From Planktomarina temperata RCA23 (GTDB lineage Bacteria > Pseudomonadota > Alphaproteobacteria > Rhodobacterales > Rhodobacteraceae), in assembly GCF_000738435.1 (NCBI RefSeq), contig NZ_CP003984.1:434001-498000 (forward strand): 64,000 nt of DNA. Reading direction: 5' to 3'. Positions within the stretch are counted from its first letter, which is position 1. The number at the start of each line of letters is the position of its first letter. Position numbers and translations under genes: made by a program. Under the pieces are notes generated by a model. That model was not told where the DNA came from, did no database searches, and saw only the letters and a program-made list of their open reading frames with translations. Below are positions 1-8,120 of the stretch, piece after piece.

Positions 1-806
1 TGCATGACCTGGGTGGACAGCAAGAACATAAGTTGTTCCCTACCATCGACGGCAAGACCAGTATCTGGATCACGGATAATATCGGCAGGATCAAGCAGTC
101 CTGATTTACCACTTGTTCGTTGCTTTGAAGACCTTGAAGCGACAGCACTTCTGAAGGCTAAATCAGATGGAACCGTTACGGTTGATACTCCAGTGCCAGC
201 TTTAAACAAGCCAGATCGATTGGGGTATGGATCAACAGCACCATCATTAAATAGAGGGTTAGCCGTCAGATGTATTTGGATGGGATTGAACATCCGCATA
301 TCCACTGGACAGCCAGACAGCCACGCTTTCATTTCATCATCAGAACATGGACGATCTAGCCAGAACCAGAGATGCACTCTGATACCAGCCTTGATGCCCA
401 TGCTGGATGACAAATGATACCAGCAGTCGGTAGCTTGGAACTCAGCAGGAAGCTGCTGGATTGCATATGATACCATTGCCTGTTGGTCAGACATATCACC
501 ATCCCAAGAAAGGCTATCAATGTCGATCATGCACCACTGGCGGGATAATGCGGTGAAGGTTTCCTTGTTGCGAGGCACTTGGCTGCTTTTGTTCTCCGGA
601 AGTGACCCTCTGATGATCGTATGTGTGGGATAGTCCTCAAGTCTTTGTAGCAGTACAGACAGGCTTTGAAGATCAGACACTGGCTCTTCAGATACGTTGA
701 ACAGTTTACCAGTGGAAAATGGCTGTTGAGTTTCATCTGTGCCGCTGAAGCTTTTAACAAGGGCATGACCAGTAGCAGATGTCAGGAGTGTCATTACTTC
801 GCCCAT
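1..806 (-). CDS. Primase-like replication protein, C-terminus off the left edge
   Basis: The minus strand is open for 268 codons from an ATG at 806 to the window edge, so the gene is 3'-truncated only by the window. A purine-rich GGAAAGGG lies just upstream; an in-frame ATG at 812 is also possible but sits too close to it. The product has CMIDID around residues 90-97 and, about 55 residues later, SSSMGIKAGIRVHLWFWL. That is the acidic hxD-type motif followed by the (s)xH...RVHxWF strand typical of archaeo-eukaryotic-type primases in phage and plasmid replication proteins. I infer a replicative primase, possibly with a helicase domain in the missing C-terminus. It is divergent from the TPR gene at 910. 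The family assignment rests on motif reading only. Confidence 0.6.
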   Translation of the reverse strand, partial: MGEVMTLLTSATGHALVKSFSGTDETQQPFSTGKLFNVSEEPVSDLQSLSVLLQRLEDYPTHTIIRGSLPENKSSQVPRNKETFTALSRQWCMIDIDSLSWDGDMSDQQAMVSYAIQQLPAEFQATDCWYHLSSSMGIKAGIRVHLWFWLDRPCSDDEMKAWLSGCPVDMRMFNPIQIHLTANPLFNDGAVDPYPNRSGLFKAGTGVSTVTVPSDLAFRSAVASRSSKQRTSGKSGLLDPADIIRDPDTGLAVDGREQLMFLLSTQVM

Positions 807-909
807 TTGCATCCCTTTCCAAACTTGGTCAGAGAACCTAAACATGGAAACTGAGAAGTACCAATAAGTGATGATCTCAAAATGAGATTAACTAGAGGCT
901 GGGATAGCA

Positions 910-3174
910 GTGGCAGAACTTACAATTGATCAAGCCCTACAGCAGGCTATCGAGGCGCATAAAGCTGGTCGGGTTCAAGAGGCTGATCGCCTTTATACCG
1001 CCATTTTAAAAGCCCAGCCCAAGCATCCTGATGCGAACCACAATATGGGTGTACTGGCGGTTGGTGTTGGTAAGGTTCAGGAAGCTTTGCCGTTCTTAAA
1101 GACAGCGCTGGAAGCTAATCCAGCCACAGCACAGTTCTGGCTGAGCTACATTGACGCTTTGATTAAGCTAGATCAATTAACCGATGCAAAGGCTGTGCTG
1201 GATCAAGCCAAGAGCAAAGGTGCTAAGGGTGATGGCTTTAATAAACTGGAGCAAAGGCTGCAGGATGCTGGACAAGAGCCTCTACTGGCCAAGCAGATAG
1301 CATCTGAACCACAGCCTAAGCAGCCGAACATCCTGGACAGCCTAAAACTGGATCAAGCGATCAGTCTTGCGAAGAAGAAAGCAAAGGCAGGCTCTACTGA
1401 AGAAGCTAAACGTGTTTACCAGGATATTCTGACTAAGTTCCCCAAAAACAAACGGGCTAGTGATGGGATGAAAAGGTCAGCCGGTAAGACTGTTGGTGAA
1501 GCATCCAAAGTTCAGGACCCACCACAAGATCAATTGCAATCATTGGTTAACCTCTACAGCCAAGGGCAGCTTCAGCTGGCTCTAAAACAGGCTGAAACCT
1601 TAGTTCAACAGTTCCCACAGTCAGCCATCTTGTTCAATATCCAAGGGGCTGTACTGCAAGGCCTTAGACAACTTGATGCTTCCATAGAGGCTTACAACAA
1701 AGCTCTAGCTATCAAGCCTGATAATGCTGACGCCTACTACAACATGGGCAATGCTCTCCAAGAGCAAGGTAAGCTGGAAGAAGCTATTGAGGCCTACAAC
1801 AAGGCTCTATCACTCAAGCCTGATTATGCTGAGGCCTACAACAACATGGGCAATGCTCTCAAAGAGCAAGGTAAGCTGGAAGAGGCTATAGAGGCTCACA
1901 ACAAAGCTCTAGCCATCAAGCCTGATAATGCTGACGCCTACTACAACATGGGCAATGCTCTCAAAGAGCAAGGTAAGCTGGAAGAGGCTATAGAGGCTTA
2001 CAACAAAGCTCTATCACTCAAGCCTGATTATGCTGAGGCCTACAACAACATGGGCAATGCTCTCCGAGAGCAAGGTAAGCTGGAAAAGGCTATAGAGGCT
2101 TACAACAAAGCTCTAGCCATCAAGCCTGATTACGCTGAAGCCTACAACAACATGGGCAATGCCCTCAAAGACCAAGATAAGCTGGATGAGGCTATAGAGG
2201 CTTACAACAAAGCTCTAGTCATCAAGCCTGATTATGCTGAGGCAGCACAAAACTTAGTAAAACTCCCAATTGGTAATATCGATGAGAAAACAATTTTGAG
2301 ATTGAATAAAAAGATTTCAATTTTATCTTCAAATATACAAGATCAAAGCAAAAGGCTATTTTTTGAGGCAAACTTGTTTACCCATAACGGTGAGTACGAC
2401 GAGGCCTTTAAAAGGTTTGTGGAAGCAAATAACATAAAGGCAAATGAAATTGCTTCCGCTCTGGAAAATCTGTCTCAAAAATATTATCAGAATGTTAAAC
2501 GTATACAAAATTGGTCACCCCATTCACTAAAGTGGACTGAACCTTCATTAAAGAAATTATTTCTTTTAGGCCCGTCACGGTCAGGCAAATCTAGCCTAGA
2601 AAACCTACTGATGCGCATCCCACAAATTTACCCTATGTACGAAAATATTAACTTAAATACCTTACAGGAATCGGACTTGGGGAGCAGTAAAGTCAAAAGC
2701 CTCAATATGACGGAAATGTTTTATCATGATGAAAAGTGTTTGTTAAATGATGGGCATAGGTTTGTAACCTCCACTTTACCAGAAAGTATCTTCCATATTG
2801 ACCAATTACTTGATGGTTTCGTTAATTCTTTTTGTGTTCTGGTAAAAAGAGACCAAACCGATGTTGCATCGGAGATTTTCACACGGGAATACAGAAAAGG
2901 AAACTTCTTTTTTTATACTCATTTGAGCATTCAGGAATATTTAAATACTTATTCCGTTATCTGGGAAGAGATAAAACGTAAAACTCCACAACGTACCCTC
3001 GAAATAGAATATGAAGACATTTTATTAAAGCCACACGAAGTGTTAGACCAGATCAGCCAATTTACCAGAGAGAACTTGATATTGGATAATGCGGAACAAT
3101 ATTCTACTAAAAAACGAATTAGCCCCTTTCGAGAACATTATGCACAAAAATTTAAATCAGCAATATACCAGTAA
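910..3174 (+). CDS. TPR-repeat protein with C-terminal sulfotransferase-like domain
   Basis: A 754-residue protein starting at GTG 910 with only a weak ribosome site. Residues 1-110 contain divergent TPR helices. Residues about 258-445 are five to six nearly identical 34-residue TPR units (IEAYNKALxxKPDxAxAYxNMGNALxEQGKLEE). The C-terminal third has a P-loop-like LLGPSRSGKSSLENLL near residue 552, which resembles the PAPS-binding loop of bacterial TPR-sulfotransferase proteins, and later charged helices ending in FREHYAQKFKSA. Such proteins are thought to sulfate a protein or glycan acceptor; the substrate here is unknown. Base composition drops sharply after about 2265, so the C-terminal part may have been acquired separately. 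No signal peptide is visible. Confidence 0.75.
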   Translation: MAELTIDQALQQAIEAHKAGRVQEADRLYTAILKAQPKHPDANHNMGVLAVGVGKVQEALPFLKTALEANPATAQFWLSYIDALIKLDQLTDAKAVLDQAKSKGAKGDGFNKLEQRLQDAGQEPLLAKQIASEPQPKQPNILDSLKLDQAISLAKKKAKAGSTEEAKRVYQDILTKFPKNKRASDGMKRSAGKTVGEASKVQDPPQDQLQSLVNLYSQGQLQLALKQAETLVQQFPQSAILFNIQGAVLQGLRQLDASIEAYNKALAIKPDNADAYYNMGNALQEQGKLEEAIEAYNKALSLKPDYAEAYNNMGNALKEQGKLEEAIEAHNKALAIKPDNADAYYNMGNALKEQGKLEEAIEAYNKALSLKPDYAEAYNNMGNALREQGKLEKAIEAYNKALAIKPDYAEAYNNMGNALKDQDKLDEAIEAYNKALVIKPDYAEAAQNLVKLPIGNIDEKTILRLNKKISILSSNIQDQSKRLFFEANLFTHNGEYDEAFKRFVEANNIKANEIASALENLSQKYYQNVKRIQNWSPHSLKWTEPSLKKLFLLGPSRSGKSSLENLLMRIPQIYPMYENINLNTLQESDLGSSKVKSLNMTEMFYHDEKCLLNDGHRFVTSTLPESIFHIDQLLDGFVNSFCVLVKRDQTDVASEIFTREYRKGNFFFYTHLSIQEYLNTYSVIWEEIKRKTPQRTLEIEYEDILLKPHEVLDQISQFTRENLILDNAEQYSTKKRISPFREHYAQKFKSAIYQ
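1681..2243 (+). repeat. Tandem 102-bp TPR-coding repeats with a 204-bp higher-order period
   Basis: Consecutive 102-bp units each encode one 34-residue TPR. Two unit types alternate: one encodes LAIKPDNADAYYNMG and the other LSLKPDYAEAYNNMG. This gives a 204-bp super-repeat with near-identical nucleotide sequence, including third codon positions. Such identity points to recent duplication or gene conversion and predicts copy-number variation between strains. Confidence 0.9.
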
Positions 3175-3325
3175 TTTAAAATTAAATCCTACCGCCAGCC
3201 TCTACACGCCTTGGACTGAAGCAGAAGTACTGTCCCATCTAACAGCAGGCTGGGGTGAAGGTGCTATCAGTGAGCTAAAGCTGGAGTATCTCTACGGGCC
3301 AGAGCCTGAAGTTTCGGGGGAGTGA
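3175..3325 (+). other. Open reading stretch after the TPR gene, possible displaced C-terminus
   Basis: Directly after the TPR-sulfotransferase stop codon another frame stays open to a TGA at 3323-3325 and reads like protein (TPWTEAEVLSHLTAGWGEG, then ISELKLEYLYGPEPE). Its composition matches the N-terminal half of the TPR gene, not the AT-rich C-terminal part. It may be the original C-terminus of the TPR gene, cut off when the sulfotransferase-like segment was inserted. No start codon or ribosome site can be assigned, and it could be chance. Confidence 0.25.
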
Positions 3326-3744
3326 CACCGTTAATGTAACGAAGTGCTATAAGACTATATAGGACCTTGTTACAATAAGAACTCAATCACGGTCATCTAA
3401 CCCGAAACTGAACCAATAGTGGTTTACATCACTACAGGGCTGATCACTGTCAGAGGCCATATATACTTACCCCATAGCCCCCCTGTGGCCCATGCACAGG
3501 CCCTCTAGTGTTACTGTAACGGTATTCTGGGATACTGGGTAACAACCGCAGGCATCGTGCATAAGCTCCCTACGAAGTGTCAGAGGCATACATACAGCCT
3601 GCACCCTACCGCACAGATGAAACCGCCAAGTCGGACCTAAACAGGCTGATGCTGCTGGTTGACGATACCCAAAACCCAATCGCAGGTCAGAGCTATGTAC
3701 GGTATCCCCTAGGGGGCGGGGTGGCACATGCCCGGGGTTCTTAC

Positions 3745-3839
3745 CGTAGACCAAACCGTAGACCATTTTACGCCTGTTGCAGGAACCAGAATGAGACAGT
3801 AGCCTTGTTTTGTAAGGTTAATGCTAAGCGTTGGTGCCT
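3745..3839 (+). repeat. 95-bp direct repeat, copy 1, followed by a tRNA-like 3' tail
   Basis: This 95-bp stretch recurs at 20830-20924 in the same orientation with a single mismatch that I could find. Both copies are followed by similar sequence (GGCGGA..CATCCCC) and then by a segment shaped like a tRNA 3' end: here GTGTGGGGGCACCA near 3857-3870, and TCTTCTGGGCACCA at the second copy. The pattern fits the distal end of an integrative element joined to the 3' tail of its target tRNA. The rest of 3326-4055 shows no gene I can support. Confidence 0.75.
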
Positions 3840-4055
3840 ACTGGCGGAACCATCCCCGTGTGGGGGCACCATTAAATCAATAACTTACATATAATCAGCT
3901 AGCAATGGTGCCTGCTGGGGAAACTCAGGGGAAACATTATAGCAATACTTTTGCACGCGAAGTCGTGTCCTGTGATAAGTTTGTGTAGCTGCTGTTCTTG
4001 TCCGTTGATTCATGTAGTTTGGCTATGAAACTTCAACCTATACCCGGATTGTACA

Positions 4056-4244
4056 ATGTTCAGAGCGTCCACGCTACGAATGATAGGCTGGGTTCTTTTG
4101 ACCCCTATTGTATTGGCTACCGCATACATGCTGCTGGAAATATGGCTTTTTGACCTTGATCCCTGCTCACCATTTATTTGCACTGAAGGGTATCCATGCT
4201 TTGAACAGGCTAATTGCAGCCATTGGAAAGATCCTCCTGACTGA
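4056..4244 (+). CDS. Small single-pass membrane protein, cysteine-rich tail
   Basis: A 62-residue product with one hydrophobic segment (about residues 10-30, IGWVLLTPIVLATAYMLLEI) followed by a short tail with five cysteines. I do not recognise a family. No convincing ribosome site precedes ATG 4056, and ATG 4080 is an alternative start. It lies in a gene-poor stretch of the island, so it may be a real small cargo gene or a chance frame. Confidence 0.35.
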   Translation: MFRASTLRMIGWVLLTPIVLATAYMLLEIWLFDLDPCSPFICTEGYPCFEQANCSHWKDPPD

Positions 4245-4439
4245 CATGCTCCCTTTTGGCTACGTCATTGGGCGTCTAAGATAACCGGTAGGAGCCTGCA
4301 GGTCCCTTAGACTCATAACCAAATGAATTGGGTTGGCCCGTTTTACAGGTGGGAATCCAAGGTAACGATTTACCTGTTACAGCGTGCGGAGTTAGGCTTA
4401 CAGAAACATCTATTAAGCTGAGAAGATCGGAAATATGAT

Positions 4440-4544
4440 ATGCCTGATGCAGATAAGCCTGAGTTCGCTAAACAATCCTTCAAAGGCTTCGTGATGAGAA
4501 TTATGATGATGATAGATATGTTCAAAAAGAAGAGCGACTATTAG
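4440..4544 (+). CDS. Possible 34-residue protein
   Basis: A short frame starting at ATG 4440 after GATCGGAAAT encodes a basic, methionine-rich peptide (it begins MPDADKPEFAKQSFKGF and ends KKKSDY). It is the only reading frame I would consider in the 4245-4631 gap; nothing else stands out there. No homologue is recognised and it may not be expressed. Confidence 0.25.
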   Translation: MPDADKPEFAKQSFKGFVMRIMMMIDMFKKKSDY

Positions 4545-4631
4545 GATCACATTACGGAACGGCTTACTAAGTAAGTCTTAATTCACGGGCAACTCACAAT
4601 ATGTCGTCAATACCAGCAAAAGGAGAAAGCT

Positions 4632-5165
4632 ATGAAGACTATTGCGGCATCTTTATTTACTCTGATACTGCTCCTCACAAATGGTAGCGCAATGGCTGAT
4701 AACCTCATCAAAACAGGACAATGGGCTTATTTGGCAGACACAGTTATGGGTGGTATTTCTGAGGGAACTGCACAGTTTGAAGATCAAGGAACATCCCAAG
4801 TCATTCGGCTGAGCGGTGAAGTTTCTACAGCTAATAATGGTGGTTTTATTCAGGTTCGGTCACCAGTGGAATGGGAGGCGGCGAAGGGAAAAACAGGTAT
4901 CAAACTGACGGTTAAAGGTAACGGTGATCTTTATTATTTGAACATCAGGAGTACCAACACTCGCTTACCTTGGCACTATTATCATCATAGTTTTCAAACA
5001 AACGGCTCATGGAGTGAGGTAAGGCTTCCGTTTGAGACTTTTGTAAAGTCGTCATCCCTTATGAGAACTACACTCAACCAAAGCAAGATCAAAACTATAG
5101 GCATTGTCGCATACGGTAAGGATTATACGGCTGATGTATCGGTGCAGAGTTTGGAGTTTTACTGA
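4632..5165 (+). CDS. CIA30-family secreted protein
   Basis: A 177-residue protein with an N-terminal signal peptide (hydrophobic run about residues 4-20, ending near AMA-DN). The mature part begins with WAYLADTVMGGISEG, the signature of the CIA30 (complex I intermediate-associated protein 30) family. Bacterial members are secreted beta-sandwich, galactose-binding-like proteins of unclear role. The start has AAAGGAG about 8 bases upstream. It stands alone as an island cargo gene and its stop codon abuts the zinc-ribbon frame at 5166. Confidence 0.8.
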   Translation: MKTIAASLFTLILLLTNGSAMADNLIKTGQWAYLADTVMGGISEGTAQFEDQGTSQVIRLSGEVSTANNGGFIQVRSPVEWEAAKGKTGIKLTVKGNGDLYYLNIRSTNTRLPWHYYHHSFQTNGSWSEVRLPFETFVKSSSLMRTTLNQSKIKTIGIVAYGKDYTADVSVQSLEFY

Positions 5166-5354
5166 TTGGATAACCTCTTGAACCCAGCCAACGCACACCA
5201 GCAGCGTTGCCCCAGATGCCAGTCACCTCTGAACACTGTCGTAGTGCATGGGCATGAGCAGTGTGTAATCTGTAAGTCTAATATCTTTGAGTGCTGCTCT
5301 GGTGATACCTGTGATACAGACCATAACTTGGCTTTTGGATATAAGAGAGGCTGA
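5166..5354 (+). CDS. Small zinc-ribbon protein
   Basis: A 62-residue product rich in paired cysteines: RCPRC, then QCVICKSN, then ECCSGDTC. The arrangement strongly suggests a metal-binding zinc ribbon. The frame opens with a TTG right after the stop codon of the CIA30 gene, so translation is probably coupled or starts at a TTG nearby. The start is therefore uncertain, but the cysteine pattern makes a real protein likely. Its function is unknown. Confidence 0.55.
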   Translation: MDNLLNPANAHQQRCPRCQSPLNTVVVHGHEQCVICKSNIFECCSGDTCDTDHNLAFGYKRG

Positions 5355-5433
5355 CCAAACTCTCGACCCACGCCCGATGAGATGGCTGTGTTTGATTTTG
5401 TAGGAGCCAAAAATCTCTTGCCTACGAAAATAT

Positions 5434-6084
5434 TCAAAAGCTCAACTTCCTAACAGACTCAAACATGAGAGTAGCAATTGGCTCCATAGCTACGGAGTCA
5501 TAGTGAACGCCATCAATATTTGAAACGCATACGTGACTATTGAGATCTGCGAACAATACATTTTCACATTCAGCTACTATTTTGATCTCGTTTCCTAGGT
5601 CTAATGATAGTCTCTCACCTTCTTTGAATATTTTTGCTAAGGCACCGACCTCTTTGATTGGAGGCGGAGCGATGACTATAATTTTGGGCGATTCCCCTTT
5701 CGGCCCACAACCTGATGCGCGAATAATCCGTATTAATTTTCCTATGGATTGCGCGATATCAAATGCATTTACTCCGAACCTAAATTTAAGATCATTAGTA
5801 CCGAGCATTATAGCAATAACGCTAATACATTGGTGTGTTTCTAGGATAGCGGGTAAAACGCTTGCTCCGTTTTTGTGTTCGCCTTCAATAGGATCGTTGT
5901 GAACTGTAGTTCTGCCAGGTAAGCCTTCATCAATTACTCTCCAATTGTCTCCAAGTTTGCGTGCAAGAAGGGACGTCCAACGGATATTCAAGGGATGACG
6001 GTTGCGCTCACCTAATTCTCGCATAGGCATTGTGCAGTGTGTGTTTGAGTCGCCAAAAAGGAGAAGAGTTTTAGGTTCATTCAT
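5434..6084 (-). CDS. SGNH/GDSL-type hydrolase
   Basis: A 216-residue cytoplasmic hydrolase with the SGNH blocks in order: FGDSNT near residue 10 (catalytic Ser), GTND near residue 95 (Asn), and DGVHYD near residue 193 (catalytic Asp-His). Members hydrolyse esters of small molecules or of sugars; the substrate cannot be told from sequence. No signal peptide is present. It lies alone on the minus strand among island cargo genes. Confidence 0.85.
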   Translation of the reverse strand: MNEPKTLLLFGDSNTHCTMPMRELGERNRHPLNIRWTSLLARKLGDNWRVIDEGLPGRTTVHNDPIEGEHKNGASVLPAILETHQCISVIAIMLGTNDLKFRFGVNAFDIAQSIGKLIRIIRASGCGPKGESPKIIVIAPPPIKEVGALAKIFKEGERLSLDLGNEIKIVAECENVLFADLNSHVCVSNIDGVHYDSVAMEPIATLMFESVRKLSF

Positions 6085-6141
6085 GGTCTTTTACCTTATG
6101 GAAAATTTTCACCTTTGATGAGGTTCGTTTATAATCTAGAC

Positions 6142-6261
6142 CCACAGCACCAACTCAGCATCACCTGCGGCCTATGTAAGCACCATAAGAGGCTAGAAGT
6201 AGCAAACCTTATAGCTGTCGTTGGAGGCGATGCCGCTTCAAGCATATTAACTAAAGGTTAA
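6142..6261 (+). pseudogene. Zinc-ribbon mini-gene fragment 1 (N-terminal half)
   Basis: This stretch encodes QHQLSITCGLCKHHKRLEVA followed by NLIAVVGGDA, nearly the same as the N-terminal half of the intact-looking small gene at 7461-7610. It lacks a start codon and diverges right after GGDA, where the MAPEG gene begins on the other strand. Its missing C-terminal half lies on the far side of that gene at 6781-6912. It is the first of five dispersed fragments of this family. Confidence 0.7.
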
Positions 6262-6656
6262 ATGATACCAATTATCCTTAAACCCAGTGCCAGTGTGGAT
6301 AATGAAGCAAGCGCAAAACTCAAAGTACGCAAAACAGTTATTCCGATTGCATAGATGATGTAGTGAGCAAATATACCAATAAAGAATGTCATAGCCAAAA
6401 TACCTGGATAGCCATCCTCAGGAATACGTATCATAGCAAGAATTGCTAAAGGCGCATATGCTGCGAATGCTTGTATTGCCACACCATGGGCTGCCTTGGC
6501 TCGCATCGCCCAATTAGATTGTTGCGCCAAACTGGGAGTTGGATTTGCCATTGTGCCAGCAAGACCGTGAACCATGATCCTATCCAAAATATAAGGAACC
6601 CATGCTATTGCGATCCAGATAGCAGAGAGACTTGTATAAAATTCTAGTGATGACAT
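6258..6656 (-). CDS. MAPEG-family membrane protein
   Basis: About 132 residues with four hydrophobic segments and the layout of the MAPEG superfamily (small integral membrane glutathione/eicosanoid-type proteins). ATG 6656 is preferred over the upstream ATG 6713 because AAAGGAAAG precedes it at good spacing and the product then begins with SSLEFYTSLSAIWI, as in bacterial relatives. It is inserted between the two halves of a zinc-ribbon mini-gene. The reaction it performs is unknown. Confidence 0.75.
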   Translation of the reverse strand: MSSLEFYTSLSAIWIAIAWVPYILDRIMVHGLAGTMANPTPSLAQQSNWAMRAKAAHGVAIQAFAAYAPLAILAMIRIPEDGYPGILAMTFFIGIFAHYIIYAIGITVLRTLSFALASLSTLALGLRIIGII

Positions 6657-6780
6657 TTGAGCTTTCCTTTTGCCTCGAGTGATGAAGAAATGCGTCTTAA
6701 TCCCTTCTACCATTGGAATCGCACAGGCCGTCTAGTCTGTATGTTGAAGCGGTGAGCGAGAAGTCTAAGAATTACCCCAG

Positions 6781-6912
6781 AGGGCCAGATGCCATAACTG
6801 TGGCGTGAAGGGTAACAACACGTATCAGATCGTTTACACGGGTAATTCTGACGTTGCGATGGATGGGGCTGGGGTTAGGTCGGATAAATTTTCCTATAAA
6901 CCTCAAAAATAG
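6781..6912 (+). pseudogene. Zinc-ribbon mini-gene fragment 2 (C-terminal half)
   Basis: The frame reads RARCHNCGVKGNNTYQIVY and continues TGNSDVAMDGAGVR to a TAG at 6910-6912. It supplies the second CxxC and the C-terminal part missing from fragment 1 at 6142-6261, so the two look like one gene split by the MAPEG insertion. The remainder of 6913-7028 shows no gene, only the upstream region of the next one. Confidence 0.7.
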
Positions 6913-7028
6913 ACGGTGTTAGCAATCCAAACAGCATCATAAAACCGCTTTAAGATATGGTGTGGTATTAGGTGCCGTTCGTGCTAGGCTTTTCTAATCG
7001 GTCATTGGATAGTTATTTGGAGAATTAA

Positions 7029-7403
7029 ATGAAACAACTTATGACTTTATGCGTGCTTGCACTTTTTGGCTCAAGCGTTTCAGCACAATCTTATGAAACT
7101 GCACAGGATGCTTTTGACGCAAGAGCTTGGGAAGCGGCTGCAAAACTTGCAAGGGCAGAAGCTATAAAAGGCAACGCTAACTCGCAGGGACTGTTAGGGC
7201 AACTTTATCATTTTGGACAAGGTGGCCTGCCTAAAAGTAGCGAACTAGCTGTCATTTGGTATTCGGTCAGTATGGCAAACGGAAATACTGCTATTGAAGG
7301 ACTGTATAATGGCGCTGCATTTGTATTTAACGAAGAGGAGCTTAAGGGAATAGAAGCCAAGGCAACGACTTGCCTATCAAGCCAGTACGAAAAGTGCGAT
7401 TAA
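7029..7403 (+). CDS. Secreted SEL1-repeat protein
   Basis: A 124-residue protein with a clear signal peptide (about residues 1-19, cleaved after VSA-Q). One SEL1/TPR-like unit follows (ANSQGLLGQLYHFGQGG, then AVIWYSVSMANGN). TTGGAG lies just upstream of ATG 7029. SEL1 proteins mediate protein-protein contacts; the partner here is unknown. It stands alone between two zinc-ribbon fragments as a cargo gene. Confidence 0.75.
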   Translation: MKQLMTLCVLALFGSSVSAQSYETAQDAFDARAWEAAAKLARAEAIKGNANSQGLLGQLYHFGQGGLPKSSELAVIWYSVSMANGNTAIEGLYNGAAFVFNEEELKGIEAKATTCLSSQYEKCD

Positions 7404-7460
7404 TTACACAATGCGAAAAGGCTGCAGACATTTAGGGTGGCTGCCACTATCGTAGGATTT

Positions 7461-7610
7461 ATGCCGCAGCACCAACTCAGCATCACCTGCGGCCTCTGTA
7501 AGCACCATACGATGCTAGAGGTAGCAAACCTGATCGCTGTCGTAGGAGGCGATACGACAGCCCATGAGGTACGTCAGAGAGCCAGATGTCATAACTGTGG
7601 TCTGAATTGA
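7461..7610 (+). CDS. Zinc-ribbon mini-gene, copy 3 (49 residues)
   Basis: The most complete copy of the repeated mini-gene: ATG 7461 to TGA 7610, with CGLC near residue 10 and CHNC near residue 43, so a four-cysteine zinc ribbon. Other copies extend about 28 residues further (VKxNNTYQIV...AMDGxGxR), so this one is probably C-terminally truncated. Proteins of this shape occur in phage and island settings with unknown function. Upstream, GATTT gives no strong ribosome site. Confidence 0.5.
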   Translation: MPQHQLSITCGLCKHHTMLEVANLIAVVGGDTTAHEVRQRARCHNCGLN

Positions 7611-7677
7611 TGATCTTATATATACTTAGGCTGTGCCAATAATGTTTTGGGTGTTCTGCTTTGTCTCACAGCACGTT

Positions 7678-8103
7678 TTAGACCAATGCGCTAGCACCAC
7701 CTTGCTTTCGCACTTCACGCCCGTCTTTAAACGCGACATGTGGTAAGGCTTCTTGCCCCCATAGACCCTCATGAATGTCAAAATTTTGTCTTTGGTCTAT
7801 CGTACCAAGGGGAACAAACTGACCATCAGGCACTCTCTCAACGAGCATTTCTACCGGTGAGGCACATTTCGAACAAAAGCGATTAGTCATTTTAAAGCCA
7901 TGTTCGGTTTTGGTGTCCACGAATTCAGAAACTTTTCCACCCTCATATGTGACCTTACCCATATCAAACACAGCGTAGGCTCTGGAGGACCCACCGGAAA
8001 TTTTTTGGCACCAAGTACAGTAGCACTCGAATACACGCCGTGGTTCACCCTTAGCTTTGAATGTAACAGAACCACACAAACAACTACCGCTATAGACTGA
8101 CAT
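7678..8103 (-). CDS. GFA-family (glutathione-dependent formaldehyde-activating/CENP-V-like) protein
   Basis: A 141-residue zinc protein. Its cysteines fall in the GFA order: SCLCGSV near residue 8, CYCTWCQ near residue 28, and RFCSKC near residue 76. Family members bind zinc and some react with glutathione or S-hydroxymethyl adducts, but most are uncharacterised. ATG 8103 follows GGAATATTTG; a TTG one codon upstream is unlikely. It is the last gene of a five-gene minus-strand run from 9599 down to 7678. Confidence 0.85.
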   Translation of the reverse strand: MSVYSGSCLCGSVTFKAKGEPRRVFECYCTWCQKISGGSSRAYAVFDMGKVTYEGGKVSEFVDTKTEHGFKMTNRFCSKCASPVEMLVERVPDGQFVPLGTIDQRQNFDIHEGLWGQEALPHVAFKDGREVRKQGGASALV

Positions 8104-8120
8104 CAAATATTCCTTTCACA

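Noticed and set aside
4-417. Plus-strand frame of 137 codons at the left edge
   Set aside because: The minus strand here carries a longer frame with primase-like motifs and a ribosome site; the plus frame has no recognisable protein features.
1681-2243. Repeats as a CRISPR or origin iteron array
   Set aside because: The period is 102 bp and each unit encodes one TPR in frame, so coding duplication explains it.
3467-3766. Minus-strand 99-codon frame
   Set aside because: It overlaps the element-end repeat, has odd residue composition and no family or ribosome signal.
3577-3894. Plus-strand frame with RRPNRRPFYACC, also present at 20719-20901
   Set aside because: The similarity comes from the 95-bp direct repeat at element ends; translation of a repeated non-coding segment explains it.
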